A stretch of 64,000 nt of DNA from Cyprinus carpio (taxonomy: Eukaryota > Chordata > Actinopteri > Cypriniformes > Cyprinidae). Of this stretch, positions 24,435 through 37,764 are shown in pieces. Each line of letters begins with the position of its first letter. The stretch's first letter is position 1. The position numbers were made by a program, and so were the translations under genes. The stretch is from positions 21,320,023 through 21,384,022 of the forward strand of contig NC_056607.1 of the NCBI RefSeq assembly GCF_018340385.1, in the 5' to 3' direction. The notes beneath the pieces are model-generated. The model saw only the letters and a list, made by a program, of their open reading frames with translations, was not told where the DNA came from and did no database searches.

Positions 24435-27400
24435 ATAGTTAGTCAACTAAATTTGTTTATTTAAATGTAGCTATTTTTTTTTTAATGTGTAGCTACTTAA
24501 GTTGAACAGTGGTTATTGTGTCAAAAATTTACTTAGTGGAAAGACAAAATATCTAGAAAACCTTTAAATGTTCCCACATTACAGTTATTCTTAAGTATTA
24601 ATTGGTCTTAAATAAAGATTAAAATTATTGGCTTTTTTTCTGATAAGAAGTAATGTAAAGCCATGATAACCTGCCATATATGTACTTTGCATTTTAAAAA
24701 AATAGAAATTAAGAATTGGGAAGAAGTGCAGGGACTCAGTTTCAAAGTACTCAAGATACCAAAAATAATACTTAAATGTAATAAAGTCACTTAAGTACAG
24801 ATGCATTTGTGGTTTTAACCTCACCTTGGTCTCATACCAGGACTCCAGCTCTTGCCGGTTTTTCTCAGTCACAGCCTCATAGTGTTGTCTGATCTCCGTC
24901 ATGGCCTGGTTCAGGTCCATAGAGGGCGCTGCATCCACACAAACGTTCACCTGACCTCCAGCCTCAGCACTAGCCAGAGACATCTCCTGTGAAAAAACAC
25001 ACATCAGAAATTGTGTGATCTGGCACAGAGACAGAGATGGGTTGTATTATGAATGCTGACGTGGCATTAATCATCTATTTGTAAATTGAAGAGGAATAAA
25101 AAATTGGGAGTGGTGGGATGAGCCAAGTCTTTTAATCCCAAACATGTCTGGACGAGATCAGGAGAAAATGAGCTTTTCCCTTGTTGATTTCTGTTTATTA
25201 TACAACATTTTTATCAGCTGTAAATTTGCAAAAAGTTTCTTTAGCGTGCGCCTGAGTGCATTCACGCATGAACGATGACCTTACAGAGACTCAAGAGGCC
25301 CAGAGATATTACTGTTTAGTTTAAAATGATGTAATGGAATGGAAAACCCCAGCAGAGCAGGCAGCTGCAGAACAAGAGGAAAAAGGAAAAATTGAAGGAA
25401 GGAAGGAAGGAAGGGTCTTGATGGCCCTGTTTTTTTGGTGTGGAAACTGTTATCTCTGAAAAGGCCTAACCTCGGCTCCAGAACTATCCAGAATTATTTT
25501 CCGCATTTGTCTTTCGATTGTTTTACAAAAAAAATAACATTCAGTTTAGAACACACACTGTTCAACCTATGACTATTTTCACTATGATTTTGTGATACTT
25601 TTTTTTCAGCAAGCATGCATTAAATTTACTAAAAATGCAGTAAAGACAAAATTATATTTTAAATAAATGTCGCTCTTCAAACTTGCTGTTTATCAAAGAG
25701 TCCTGAAAAAAGACATTATACTGTATAATGGTTGCCACACTTTAATCAGTGCAATTATTTTCATCTGCAATAATTTATGTCTGAAAAATCAGGTTTGCAA
25801 TCACAGGAAAATTTTGTTAAATATATTGAAACACAAAACACTAATACAATATTGCTGTTTTTACTGTATTTTGGACAAAAAGCAGCACTGGTGAAAACGA
25901 GAGTCTTGTTATATAAGAAATCCTATAAATTTTGTGTATAACATATATGACGGCGTATACATTATTACTCTTTTATATCAGTGTTATATCTACAAGTTTG
26001 TGTGTCACTGTGAAATATAAGGTGATCTTGTATCTGGATATGAGTTACAGGTGTTTAAGAGCTGTGCTGTGTTCAGTGTGCACCAGGGTGTTTGCCCGTC
26101 TGTTTGTGGAAAGGCTGGAATGTGAGGAGTGGTGGAATCTCACACTGAGAGAAGATCCACGTCTACTTTTGAATTAAATAGGCCTTTTAGAAAGCATAAA
26201 CAAACAGAACTTTTATATATGCTAAGCTAGCAGTCTAATCAGCTGGCAGTATGCACATGTATAGACTAACCATTTAGCTTGCAAGCTATCCTTAAAAATA
26301 TATGGTGTCCAGTGGTTCTCAAAGTGTGGTACGAGTACTCAGGCTCCCTCTAGTGGTACGCAGAGGAATCACTAAATTAATTATAAATGAATTTTAAAAC
26401 ACAATACATTTTAACTTGCTTTTACATTTAAGTACTTTGCATTTACTTTGTGTCTAATCGGGTGAATAATTAAATTCACTTTTGGTGTGCACACACCATA
26501 CCACTTTAGATTAGGGAACACATATTCACTTGCTATTTACTAAGAGTTTTCCCTCAATAAACTCTGCTTTTGATAGTAACTAAGGTACAGCAGATGTTGG
26601 TGTGGTTTTATTTAGGTGCTGTTTAGGTAGAATAAGCCATTAATATGTGCTTTGTAAATACTAAAAAACAACCTAGTAATATGCATAAGCAACTAGTTAA
26701 AAATAAATAGTGTTCCCAAGCTAAAGTGTTACCTAAATGGTTTATTTGAACAGCTTTAAATCTTAATCGCATCACCATACCACATCACCATGGCGATATT
26801 TACTGTATACAGTGCAGTGTAAATATTTCCAGGTTACTTGTGCTTATATAACAGCAACAGCAAGAATCAGTTTGTGGGTGGAATATCTGAATGATCAGTT
26901 GCATGGGCAATGCCCTAAATAGAAATCATGTCATGGCAATATTACCGCTGTTAACATGCTAGAATTTGCTCTTTAAGTATAGATAATAATACACTGTGGA
27001 ACTAAACAACAAGCTGAGTTCTGTTCATTCTGATTCATTTAAATAGGTTATTTTTTAATTAGACAGAACAGGCATATAACCATACCGAAGACTGCTCTGC
27101 GAGCCAAAGATGGGAAATATGTGTCATATATCGTACCTCCTCGTGGTTTCTCTTCAGAATGATGAGCTCCTCTTTCAGAGTCTCAATCTGGATCTCCAGA
27201 TCCGACCGCCTCAAACTAAACTCATCCAGAAGTTTCCTCAGATTGGCGGTGTCCGCTTCAGTGGCCCTACGCATGGCCAGCTCATTCTCATACCTGCGGC
27301 GATGGTTCACAGAATTAATTACCATTTAATGACTAATTAAAACAATCATAAGACATAAATACTCAGTTTCTCACTTTAGCTTAAAGTCATCAGCAGCCAG

Positions 27401-28501
27401 TTTGGCATTATCTGCAGCCAGGATTAATGTGGCATTGTCCTGGGAAGCTAATTGAATCTGCCAGTACAAAAGAAAAAAATTGTTGTATTATACAGATGGT
27501 TATACACAAACAGCAGGTTCCAATGATGATTTTTTTTAGAAGGTTACCAAAAATACGCCCTCAGAACACTAAATTCCAAATGAGAAGAAAAAAGTGGATT
27601 AGTCTGTTGCACAATAAACATGGCACCTGGAGTCATTTTATTTTCAGAGGTGGCTGTTGGTGTGGAATTTAGTACAGCCACAGAATGTGGAACAAAAGCC
27701 AAATCTGACAACAAACTTGTTCAGTCTGTTTCTTAACATATATTTGTCAAGATGCCATCGCAGACTAATCAGTCAGTGAAAATATATATAGAGAGAGAGC
27801 CAAAACAAATACAAATGCCACAAGCCAATTAGTGTTCTGCTGTCAGTGTTAGTTATATAATATTATAGTATTAATATTTGGATTTTGTATATTTTCAGTT
27901 TAATGTTGTTATGTGCTTTTTTTTACATTTCTATTTAGTTTTAGTTTTAGTACTTAAACTTATATTTTAATTTGTTTGCAAGGCAAAGTGTCACTAATGT
28001 TTTTTTTAAGTTAGATTTGTATTTATAGTTTTGCTTTATTTTAATTATTGACAATAAAAACAAACTATGTTTTTAGTTTCACAGTACAGAGAAGTACATT
28101 AACGTCATGTCTGCATATCATGCCTCAAATAGCATGTCAGGTCATCCTCTTTGTCTGAAAACCCAGAACTCCTCACTCCATTCTGAACTTACTTTGTTCC
28201 TCAGGTCCTTGATGGTGTCCTGGAAGATGGTGTGGTCGAATGTGACATCAGGGCGATTTTCATACCACTCTCTTATCTTCTGCTCCAGCTCAGCATTGGC
28301 CTTCTCCAGTGAATGCACCTTCTCTAGGTAGGAGGCTAGGCGGTTATTCAAATTCTGCATGGTGGCCTTCTCGTCAACGCACGGGTCTAAACCATCAGCC
28401 AGGTCGAAGGCCCTTGGTGAAGAGGGGGATGAGGAGATCCGGGTTCCTCGACCACCGGCTCCTCCATATACACTGAGGGTTCTGGAATAGGGGTAAGACA
28501 T
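22943..28501 (-). CDS. Type I keratin K3 (8 coding exons, short head, 11-bp micro-exon)
   Basis: Exons in reading order are 28501-28193, 27457-27375, 27293-27137, 24986-24825, 24149-24024, 23556-23339, 23160-23150 and 23040-22943, giving 387 residues. The head is only about 43 residues. The rod starts EKATMQNLNNRLASYLEKV and ends EYRRLLDGD near 351. The tail is short and charged (KTITVVETIVDGKI ... ERDD). The sixth rod exon is 218 bp, one codon shorter than in the paralogs at its 3' end. An 11-bp exon is needed to keep frame: it alone joins DDR to KSHKIVTK and has AG and GT on both sides. It is the only keratin here on the minus strand. The small head and tail recall simple-epithelial type I keratins, but I do not assign a name. 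Confidence 0.88.
24371..24430. repeat. (TA)n microsatellite in K3 intron
   Basis: About 30 TA units. A shorter TA/GT tract lies at 23608-23660 in the same gene. Confidence 0.95.
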
Positions 28502-28588
28502 AGTGCCGTCCTAGTTCAAGTCTCAAGCGTGGAAGTGGGAAACACAGAAGCAAATGCTTGTCTGTGACTTTGTCAGTTTCAAAAAATC

Positions 28589-28596
28589 TTTAAATA
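28589..28596 (-). promoter_or_regulatory. TATA-like element of keratin K3
   Basis: On the minus strand TATTTAAA lies about 90 bases before the K3 start codon, a distance comparable to the other keratin promoters. It is a weaker match than the TATA boxes of K2, K4 and K5. Confidence 0.5.
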
Positions 28597-29219
28597 GTTG
28601 CCTAGAATGGGGTGGGGGAGGTAGATGTTTTGCTTTCCTAGGAACAGATGCGTGTGAACCCTTGTTCTCGAGCACCTGAAGGTCAACATTTTTTATGCCG
28701 TTCAAAGTCAGAATGTGACATTTCTTGTCCTAGACTGAATTATCAAGAATTTTTATCATAACATTTCCATTAATCTGAGAACTAAATGCTTTTTTAAAAT
28801 GAACACACCCAGGTGTGGGACATGGTCAGAGGTCTTGTTGTATGTCAACACAATAGATCCCTATCATGTCTGAAGATTATAGAACTGGAAGGGCAATAGA
28901 AATTTTCTGAAAGCCAACTTTTAGACAAACTGTAATAAAGTATCTAAATCAGCACAAGAAATGATGCGGAAATTAAAAGAATAATAAATAATAATGTACT
29001 GTATATTATTTAATAACTGTGCTCATTGACTGAGATGACTAAACACCATTTCTTTAACCACTAAAAGGCAGGCCATTTAAGCCTAAATTTATCTTCTCAT
29101 AAAACATCCTCACAGGCTATTTTTACAACTAGTGCAAAAAGTGCAAGGTAATTTAAAATTATTATTATTATTATTATTATTTTTATTATTTTATTTTTTT
29201 TATGGTGGCATTTGTCTTT

Positions 29220-30290
29220 GACTTTGGCTTATTACACTTGAGATTATGGTTAACCCTGGGTCATTCTAGTCCACAGGTTAAAGCAATCTCCCACTCCCAA
29301 AGGAACATGATTTCGACGGAGGGGAATTTCTAGTTTTGGCATAATATAGCAATTGGGCTAACCCTGGCCACCCTGCCTGGGTTATCTTATTTCACGTTTC
29401 TCACTGCTCATATAGGGTTAACAGTTAATCCTGGATATTCATACACTGACGTTTCACACTGTACATTGCTAAACCCTGGGTTAACATACTTATTTGCATA
29501 TTAGCTGTGTCAATGTCATTGGACGAATCAAGTACGTAACATGTTTATAACGGCACTAGCACATGCTGACTGGACTTTTCAGTGAAATATCCACCATTTG
29601 TAATTTCTAAGGGTCTAGCTTCCAGTCTCATCCGTGTCCAGCTATTTTTAGCTGTACAAAACAACTCGTTTTGCTGCTTGATATTGAAAACTAGTTTGCC
29701 TTACCATATTATTTTAATGTATTATCTTAACTATGAACACACTGGTTTGTAGTGCAAACAGTTTTACTGTTTACTGCAAATTGTTATTCTTCTCATTATT
29801 TCCGTATAGTAGCTAATGAACCGGAAGTCTTGCCCATAGGCTTACTTCCACGTTGAAGAAAAAGGTGGAAAAAGGTAAGATGAAATTAACCCCTTCTATA
29901 CTCCAATTCACATGTTTTCCATCACTATTTGACATTTTCCAGTCTCCGTGACTGTCCAAAGCAAGAGAATATGAGCCACGCCTTTTGCTGTCGGTAGCTA
30001 AGCATCTAGTCCCAACATTCTATCACTGCATCATTTCACACTGTACTAGTCTGACACTGCAATACCGAGTTAATAAGCCAAAGCACTGATAAGCCTGCTC
30101 CAATGATTCATTACCCCAGGTAAAAACCACTTCTCAGTTACAAATGTGAAATATCTGAACACCCGATTGTGTGCACCATCACTAGTAGGTTCAAAAGGTA
30201 AACAAGCATGTGTGTTTTGTTTTTTTTTATGAGGAGGGTGTGTCGAATGTGTGGTTTCATACCAGAAGTTTGTGATGTTCAAACTGATAA
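29220..30290. repeat. Repeat region with inverted 'aaccctgggtta' motifs
   Basis: Words such as 'ggttaaccctgggtcat', 'agggttaacagttaatcctg' and 'taaaccctgggttaaca' recur in both orientations, with 'tttcacactgtac' near 29455 and 30034. This looks like an old DNA transposon or its MITE derivative. Boundaries are approximate. Confidence 0.4.
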
Positions 30291-31907
30291 CAACTTAAAT
30301 ATTTTCTTCTCATGTAACTGAGTTCACTGGTTCACTCTAAACTCCTTTCTTTACTAATGTATTGTTCACAAAAGTCACAAAATATCCATCGTTCTCTCTT
30401 CTTTTCTGTTATTTATATATAAGACAACTCATTTATGTCGTTTTCAGTACAAACGTAATGTGACAATCATACATTTATGAATCACAGTTTAAAAATAAGT
30501 GCATCTGTCTGAGCATTTAGTATCATTCAGATAGCTTAGTATCACATCAGTATCACCTAGTGCCATTCAAACCCTTTTGTCATTCTCTAAAAAAATCGAT
30601 TTACATGGAGGGTTCTACATCTGATAAAGCAGCATTCTTGTGTATATCATCTTCTCATCTTGACGTAGCTTTATGAGGGCTCAGGTACATACCTATGACA
30701 GCATACAGAGATAAGATTCAGATGACTGAAAAGATATCTACTCTTGTGAATTCTTTATGTTATATATCTTTTAATAGGCTACTATTTATACTATTATTCA
30801 TACTTTTATTTTATATCTGGTAAGAGCTTGTATTATGTAAATATGCACTACACAATTTCTAGTGTTTGGTGTAAGTGACGCATTATTAAGTCATATGGGT
30901 TTGTGTAAATGATGACAATTTTTAGCTGAATTATTTCTTCAAATAGGTGTCAGCAGAAGTAAACCTGGCACATAGTTTAATGTGAACAGACGCAGGTCAT
31001 TGATCACAGACCAGTGTGAACAGGTGTCGCAGTGATTCATTATTAGATTTAGGGTGGGTGCAACTCAATGGGTGTGTTTGGATAAAAAAAAAAAAAAAAA
31101 CGCTTCCTCAGTATACTACTATCAAACAACTGCTCAGACATGCATGATGAGAAACAAATAAATGAAAGGCACTGAAAATCTGAGGACAGAAGGAGGTGCT
31201 TGTAGACAAATAATATAGTGTAAAATAAGCTTATAAGAATGAGTTCATGGCAGTGTACAGTACATGGGTGTGCCTGATGCCACAGTAGAGGTGTTTAGCC
31301 ACCAGGTGATGCTATGTGACAATCATTCATTTTGTGTGCTTTTAAGCAGGTTAAATCAAAGCACTGACCTGATGGAGCATGTCAGTTCTGGAAAATCCAT
31401 GGCCATCAATGAAGAGAGAGACTTTTTGGGTTTAGATGGTATTTATGGCGGTTATGCCTTTACTAGCTGTAGCGAATTGGAACATGCAAAGCAAAATTGG
31501 TCTGTCCAAATTGGTATATTACTTTAGAGCATTAATAAACAATCAACATCAATGGGTCTCAGCTTCAGATGGCCAAGTTGGTTGTTGGAATATTGTTAGA
31601 ATAAGTATCAACCAGCTAGAAACAAGTTAAGGCTGGAATACACTATACAAACAGAAAAAAAAATCATACACTTACTGATTTTGACAAATTAAAGCAATAC
31701 TTGTTCTAAAATATGCTCAAAATATCAAACATGTTTGATATCCTTAAAAACATGTTTGATATCCTTGATAGCTTAAAAAATCAGAGTCTTTGATTTTCTC
31801 TGAAATCTGTCAACTCAAATCTGCAGACTGGCTCTGAGTTTTGGCAACTTTCGTCAACTTCTCCAGATTGTAAATCGGGGCAAAAATCATATGTTCCTGC
31901 CATTATG

Positions 31908-32171
31908 GTAACACTTTATTTTAGTAGTCCACTTTAGACATTCTAGTAACTTTATAACTACAATTCAACTAGCATCATTAGAGTATTAGTAGACTGTCTG
32001 CTTATTTTGATGTTCCCCCAACACACATTCTACAGACTATGAGTAACTTTGCAAAAACATGTCAACTTATTTTACAAACCCTAACCCTAACCTAACAGTC
32101 TACTAATACTCTAATGACAGTTAGTTCAAATGTTGTTGCAAAAAAGTGGACAATCGAAATAAAGTGTAACC
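31908..32171. repeat. MITE with GGTAACACTTTATTT ends
   Basis: The left end GGTAACACTTTATTTTAG and the right end GAAATAAAGTGTAACC are inverted copies. The internal 'attagagtattagtagac' also pairs with 'gtctactaatactctaat'. The telomere-like 'aaccctaaccctaaccta' at 32079-32096 is part of this element, not a telomere. Confidence 0.75.
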
Positions 32172-32337
32172 CAACTCAAAACACAGAGGCAATTGGATTG
32201 GTTTGTCTTGAATATAACATATTGTGCTATATAGAGAGACATACACCCTAAGGGTTACTATTTCCTTTATAATGGCAAAAGCTGCATGACTTTACACACA
32301 GTTAAAATAGGAATGGCCTTAATGAAAGTACAAGTAA

Positions 32338-32355
32338 GGGGGGGGGGGGGGGGGG
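32338..32355. repeat. Poly-G run of 18
   Basis: Eighteen consecutive G on the plus strand, capable of forming quadruplex structure and prone to sequencing error. Confidence 0.9.
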
Positions 32356-35039
32356 ATTATGTGACACTGAAGCCTGGAGTAATGATTTGCTTTGCATCAC
32401 AGGAATAATTTACATATTAATTCTAATATTTGTGCATTTTAGATATTATACATAGTATATACACATATATACAGTATATTTTATTGTATTTTTTATTTTA
32501 TATTGTATTTTAAAATTTTGTTTATTTTTTTTTGTCGAAAACATTAAAAAAATCATACAGACCCCAAATTTTGAACAGTGGTCTATATATAAAAGAACCA
32601 CGTTTTGACTTCTTTTGGAGATAATTCATGTTGGTGGAGGAAAATAAATCTATTTAATATATGTATGTTTAGTGCATAATATATATGATATACATGTAAC
32701 ATGTATACATCTGCATGCCTTGAGTTCCTTAAGTCTTCTTTGTGACATAACAATCGATTCTGTTCAGCAGGGAGTTAATTTCTAAATTCTGCTACAGAAA
32801 AGCCACAAATCAACCACAGTAAAGGCAGCCAAATTAGAGAGACACTATAAGGCAACCGTCTGTTGCCCCAGGGTCATCCTAGTTTGTCAGCCAAAAGTCT
32901 CTCAAGAAAACCCTGCAGGTGTACACACAGCACGTGCTCGTTACAGTTCAATACATTATTACAGTGAGAGCTGCCAGCCAGAGAACAAGACCTTCCTTTG
33001 TCTCTTCACATCACACTCCCATCAGCAGTCACACCTTTCACAACAGATGATAACATAGTCACAGGCGTCATCAGATGTTTGACATTGTGAGAACAGTATA
33101 TAGTATCTGTCTGCATGCCAGGTATTCCTGATGCAATATGACTTATGATAGAAACCGGCAAAACTAGGAATCTGATACGTCCTGAACATAACAATAATAG
33201 GGTTATTGTTGCATATGAGGACAGAATCAGAGAGGAAATCTGCAGGTACACACCAAGCAAAACATCCACTGGCAAATGTTGACCTTGTTGTCATGGCTTT
33301 AGTGCATGAATTGGAGATGATTTCATGGATTCATGGACAAGTTCAAGCCGCGGTCTCATGGGTGTTAACATTCACTACATGACTCTTATTCATTCAGGTG
33401 ATGCTCGCACAGGCACATTGAGATCATGTTTATCGAGGGAGAAAATTTTACACTGTAGAAAAGCCAGTGGGTGAGTTGAGTCACCCCAACTATTTCAAGA
33501 GCTGTACAGATACCCGTTGCTTATGAGACTGGAAGTAAAATAAGTTTTATGTGCCTTTTTGCATGTCGAAGTCAGTGTTCTGTATACATTAGTGTCAATT
33601 GTGTCATTATGTCAATTCAAGTATATCTGGATCAAAAATATATGCACACACATTTATGTACTAGCAAGAGTGGTTTAACTTACCTCTACATTATTTGAAT
33701 TCTCTGCCATTCAAACTATTTTCATTCTGTAAAATCAACAACATTAAATATATCATCAAACCTATTTGTGAAAAAAACTTCAGAAATCCTCTTTTTCTTT
33801 CAAGGAAAATGATTTCACATTGGCGTCTTGATTTGTTGATTGTTCAGGCCAGTTATAGATCTTTGTTCTTTACTAAAAATAAGTCAAGTCATGTCTGCTT
33901 TATTGTCAATTCTTCCACATGTACAGTACATACATACAGAAAATTGAAATTGCGTTGCTCTCAGACCCTTGGTGCATACAGGTAACACTAACAATAGAGC
34001 CTAAAAATCCAGATAAATAAATATATATAATAAATAAATATCAGCAGAGGTAAGTACCTGACTGTGTTTAAATTTCTTGTGTTTTCTCTCTGAATTTTAT
34101 TTACCTTTCACCACTTACAATGGAATAGGAAATACACAAAATAAGAATAAATAGCTAAAAGCACCAATTCAGGGGAATCTGCTGTAGATATAAAACTATT
34201 ATTAAAATGGATTTAAGGCTTGCCTGTCTAAAACTTACCTACCAATTAAACTGGGGCATTTTTTCCAAAGAGGCGAGGGAGTGCCTTCTCAAAAAGAAGT
34301 TTACTCAGCAGTATAAAATAATCGACAGAAATACTGTATTATGAAATTAAATCATGTTAAGAGTGTTCATTTGTCTATCAGCAGTTCACAGTGGACTAAT
34401 AATTAAGAATTAACGAAACAACCAACTTGGACATCACCACTTTCAATCACATCATTATTTTATTGCAATTTTATTCCACTTTAAAATGTTTATATTAACA
34501 TACTATTTATTAAAACATCAAAAAAATATATTAAACTACAGGTTGCTTTTTGTTAGTGTGACAATGCATATTTTATTTGACATTTATTTGACACATTTCA
34601 GGTCATGGAGAACTATACTAATGGTGATTAGTTGAATCAGGTGTGTTCGGTTAGGGAGACAAGACATTATATGAGCAACGATTTTTTTTTTGTGTTGTTG
34701 CATCTGAATAATGTCACTAAAAGCTACTTTTTTCTACTGGGTGCTAGAGGATGCTAAGTACTCTCTTACTAAAGCAAGTTCAGCCTCATTTGTTGCTGTA
34801 ATACTAGCATATTGTCCACTCCAGATAGGTTTGGCAAATGATCCAGTGTGTACAGAGCTTAAGAGGTAGCTATTTATGTGTTTTTGAGCAATGTTGATTT
34901 ATTTATTTATTTTAACACAACAGCTAATCAGAGGTTCTATTGTAATAATAGAGACTTTTGTTTCTAGGGACACTGGTATATTTTTGCATACACATGGTTT
35001 CAGATAGCTTTAAACTGCAAACTTGAATCATGTCTTTTG

Positions 35040-35041
<2 letters not shown>

Positions 35042-35073
<32 letters not shown>
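35042..35073. repeat. (CA)n microsatellite
   Basis: About 16 CA units preceded by CGCG. Non-coding. Confidence 0.9.
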
Positions 35074-37656
35074 GATAATTAGTTAATGAGACAATACTTC
35101 ACCTGACATCTGTCTGTTCCTCATGACCTAATCTATTTGGCAATAATCTAGATTATGTCACTATGATGTAAACTATTAATCATAGCTCAACCTATATTGA
35201 ACTAGACTAGCTAAAATAAAAGAGTCTAGAATTGTGACAGTGAGAAAAAGCCATTTCCATGCTCCATTATGCAGAAAAGCTATTTTTTTTTTTTTTTTTT
35301 TTTTATAGTATTCCGGTTTGGTTAGTAAACCTGTGTTACAGTGGCTTTTGTATCTATTTTCTTTTTCATCTTTTTTAAATTAAAACATAATAAATCATTG
35401 AAAATCCCATAGATATGTAATTCTTTGGTCTGAAGTGGGTGACATCACAGTGCATTTAAAATTCTTGACCTGAATTAGCACTCTAATTTACTCTAATTAG
35501 CACTTATCTAGACTTTTACTATGTTGTAAACTATTACAGGTAAATGAAACAATAATAGCTTAAGCAAAATTAGAATTAGAATAGATAAAATATGTGATAA
35601 TAATTGCCTCTACACATGCAGTGACAGCAGGTTATTACCTGGTGCTCGCCTGGACAGAACAGCCAATTTCATTCATTTTCATGAGTAATAATAGTTATCA
35701 ACTCTCCCATGAGCTCTCTGAGGACAGCTCAGAGAAAGAGAGAGGTGGGGTGGAGCTCTGTTTATACAGTGAGTCACGAATGAGAGTCATCCAGACTAAT
35801 GCCTTTACAACAGAGACAGACTTGAGCACAAAACAGAGCTGATCAAGCAGATCTGAAGTCATGCATGCTAGTGCTAAAATCTCTAAAATTTTACACAGAT
35901 TTCTGCAGTACTTGATTCTAACTGGTCAACAGTAATCAAATATTTTCATATAATGCCCCCCAAATTGAAAAATTGTCCCAGAAAACTGATTTCATACTGC
36001 TGGTTTGTCTCCTTTATTGCTCTGCAGTCATGCTGAAATAATAGAATTATTTCAGTGCCAGTCGAAGTTTCATAATATCTGTTCATGAGAAAATAAATTA
36101 TACCCCCCCTTCCCACCCCTCTTCTCTCTCCATTGTTGATCAGTAAAGTATCCAAGTTGATGCAAAGTTCCAGATGTGACCTGTTATGAGGGTGGTGGTG
36201 CAATGGTCAGATGATGTCATATCCCCCCCAGGGAGCCCACAATCAAGGCAAATCCTCTGCAGGCATCAACAGACACAAAACACATGCTTACACACTTAAA
36301 ACCTCACAAATGTCACCACCCACCTTGAAAGGGACTGAACAGCGTATCTTTACATAAACTGCAAAATTACAAAGCTTAAGAACATGCACAAGATGTAATT
36401 TTGCAAAGAAATCTTTCATGTTCCTCCTCACCCATTATTGCTCATACCTATGAAACCACTCCATTTATCACTGGTCCTTGCTCGCACAAACAGTTGGAAA
36501 ACCTTAGCAATTGCATAGCAACAACCTGGCAACCACAACATCATAGCAATGTGACAGAAAGTTGTGCAATCATTACAATTAAGCTCAACCTGATCTTTAC
36601 TCAAAGAAACATGTATTTTGCTATTAAAAGACTAAACATTGAATGTTAAGCAAAGAATTGTCAGAAATTCATAGGAATATTATGGTATGAGGATCAATTT
36701 CTGGATGTATTAAAATTCAAAAATGCATTACATATAAAATTTATGCATATAGTAACAAATATATATCTTCTAAGACTGGCCTGTTTGAATATATTAAAAT
36801 GAATTTTTTCAGGACGCATCAAATAAAAATGTTACTTATTTTCATCATAATTTCTTAGAAAAAAAGCATGATTTAATATTTAGATATTTACACATTATAT
36901 ACTTAATTAATATTTGAAAAAAAAAAAAATCATTATTATATATTTGTCAACAAAATCAAAGTCAAGAGCAACCAAATGAATCATGTGCGACAACATGCAG
37001 GGAAATACTTTTTTTGTGTGTTTGTGTGTTTTTAAACCAACAAGTGCAATTAACCTGGCACATGTTTTAAAATAGATTTCTTAAAGATTTTTTCTTTATA
37101 ATGGACACTCTTATTTGTCACTGAAGCACTTTTTGTGCAAACAGAAACACAGCACAAGTGTTCTCATGGTTTTAAATGATGATTTTCCCTCTAACATCTG
37201 CACACTGAGAACAAACATTTGAACTTCTTTGAAACTTGGATGTTTGGTTGTCAACAAGGTTTATGTTCACTTACCGCTTGATCAGACATAAATGAATTTA
37301 AAACTATTCTGTATCCTCACATACTGGTTTAGTGTCTTTGTTCTGTTTCAAAGAGACTGACAAAGAGAGGAAAACTGGCACACTTATAAACATGTGTATG
37401 CATGTGTGTGTGTGTGTGTGTGTCTATGTCAAAGTGTCCGTAACCTTGTTGCACTCCCTTCATTGAATTCTCAAGGGTGAGGACATTGCAGTAGTTTATA
37501 CAGACACAGAGACATTCCTTTGCAGTTTCCTCACTAGGGTGGAAACTGAACTCTGGTCCTTGAATCTCAACTGGAGGTTGTAGAATGATCTGGCCCATAC
37601 AAACACTCCTTCCCCTCTCCTTACAAAATGCAGGACCCGCCCTCGAGTTTCATCTC

Positions 37657-37664
37657 TATAAGAG
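37657..37664 (+). promoter_or_regulatory. TATA box of keratin K4
   Basis: TATAAGAG within 'catctctataagaggg', about 108 bases before the start codon. The same 'catctctataagagg' block is conserved upstream of K5 (45891-45905), as is 'tccatccaccatgtcgg' around the start, so the promoter was duplicated with the gene. Confidence 0.75.
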
Positions 37665-37764
37665 GGCCGGGCTGAGCTTGAAGGCACCACTCCTCTTCGG
37701 GACAACTCTAGCAGTTTCCTGTAGTGTCCTCTCTGCATTCATCTTATCTCTGCATCCATCCACC

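Larger units (their letters stand above)
28600..37650. other. Intergenic region K3-K4, no gene seen
   Basis: Nine kilobases of AT-rich DNA. None of the short frames has recognisable protein content or keratin-like exons. Contents I can name are a repeat around 29220-30290 with 'aaccctgggtta' palindromes, a MITE at 31908-32171, a G-run at 32338-32355, a (CA)n tract at 35042-35073 and poly-T at 35282-35304. The divergent K3 and K4 promoters bound it, so shared enhancers could lie here, but nothing in the sequence identifies them. Confidence 0.6.

Noticed and set aside
32079..32096. Telomere-like CCCTAA repeats
   Set aside because: Only about three units, inside the inverted-repeat MITE at 31908-32171, where 'ctaaccctaac' is a normal part of the element.
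37585..37764. Longer N-terminus for K4 starting at 37585
   Set aside because: It would begin upstream of the TATA box. ATG 37765 matches the K5 start and the duplicated leader.
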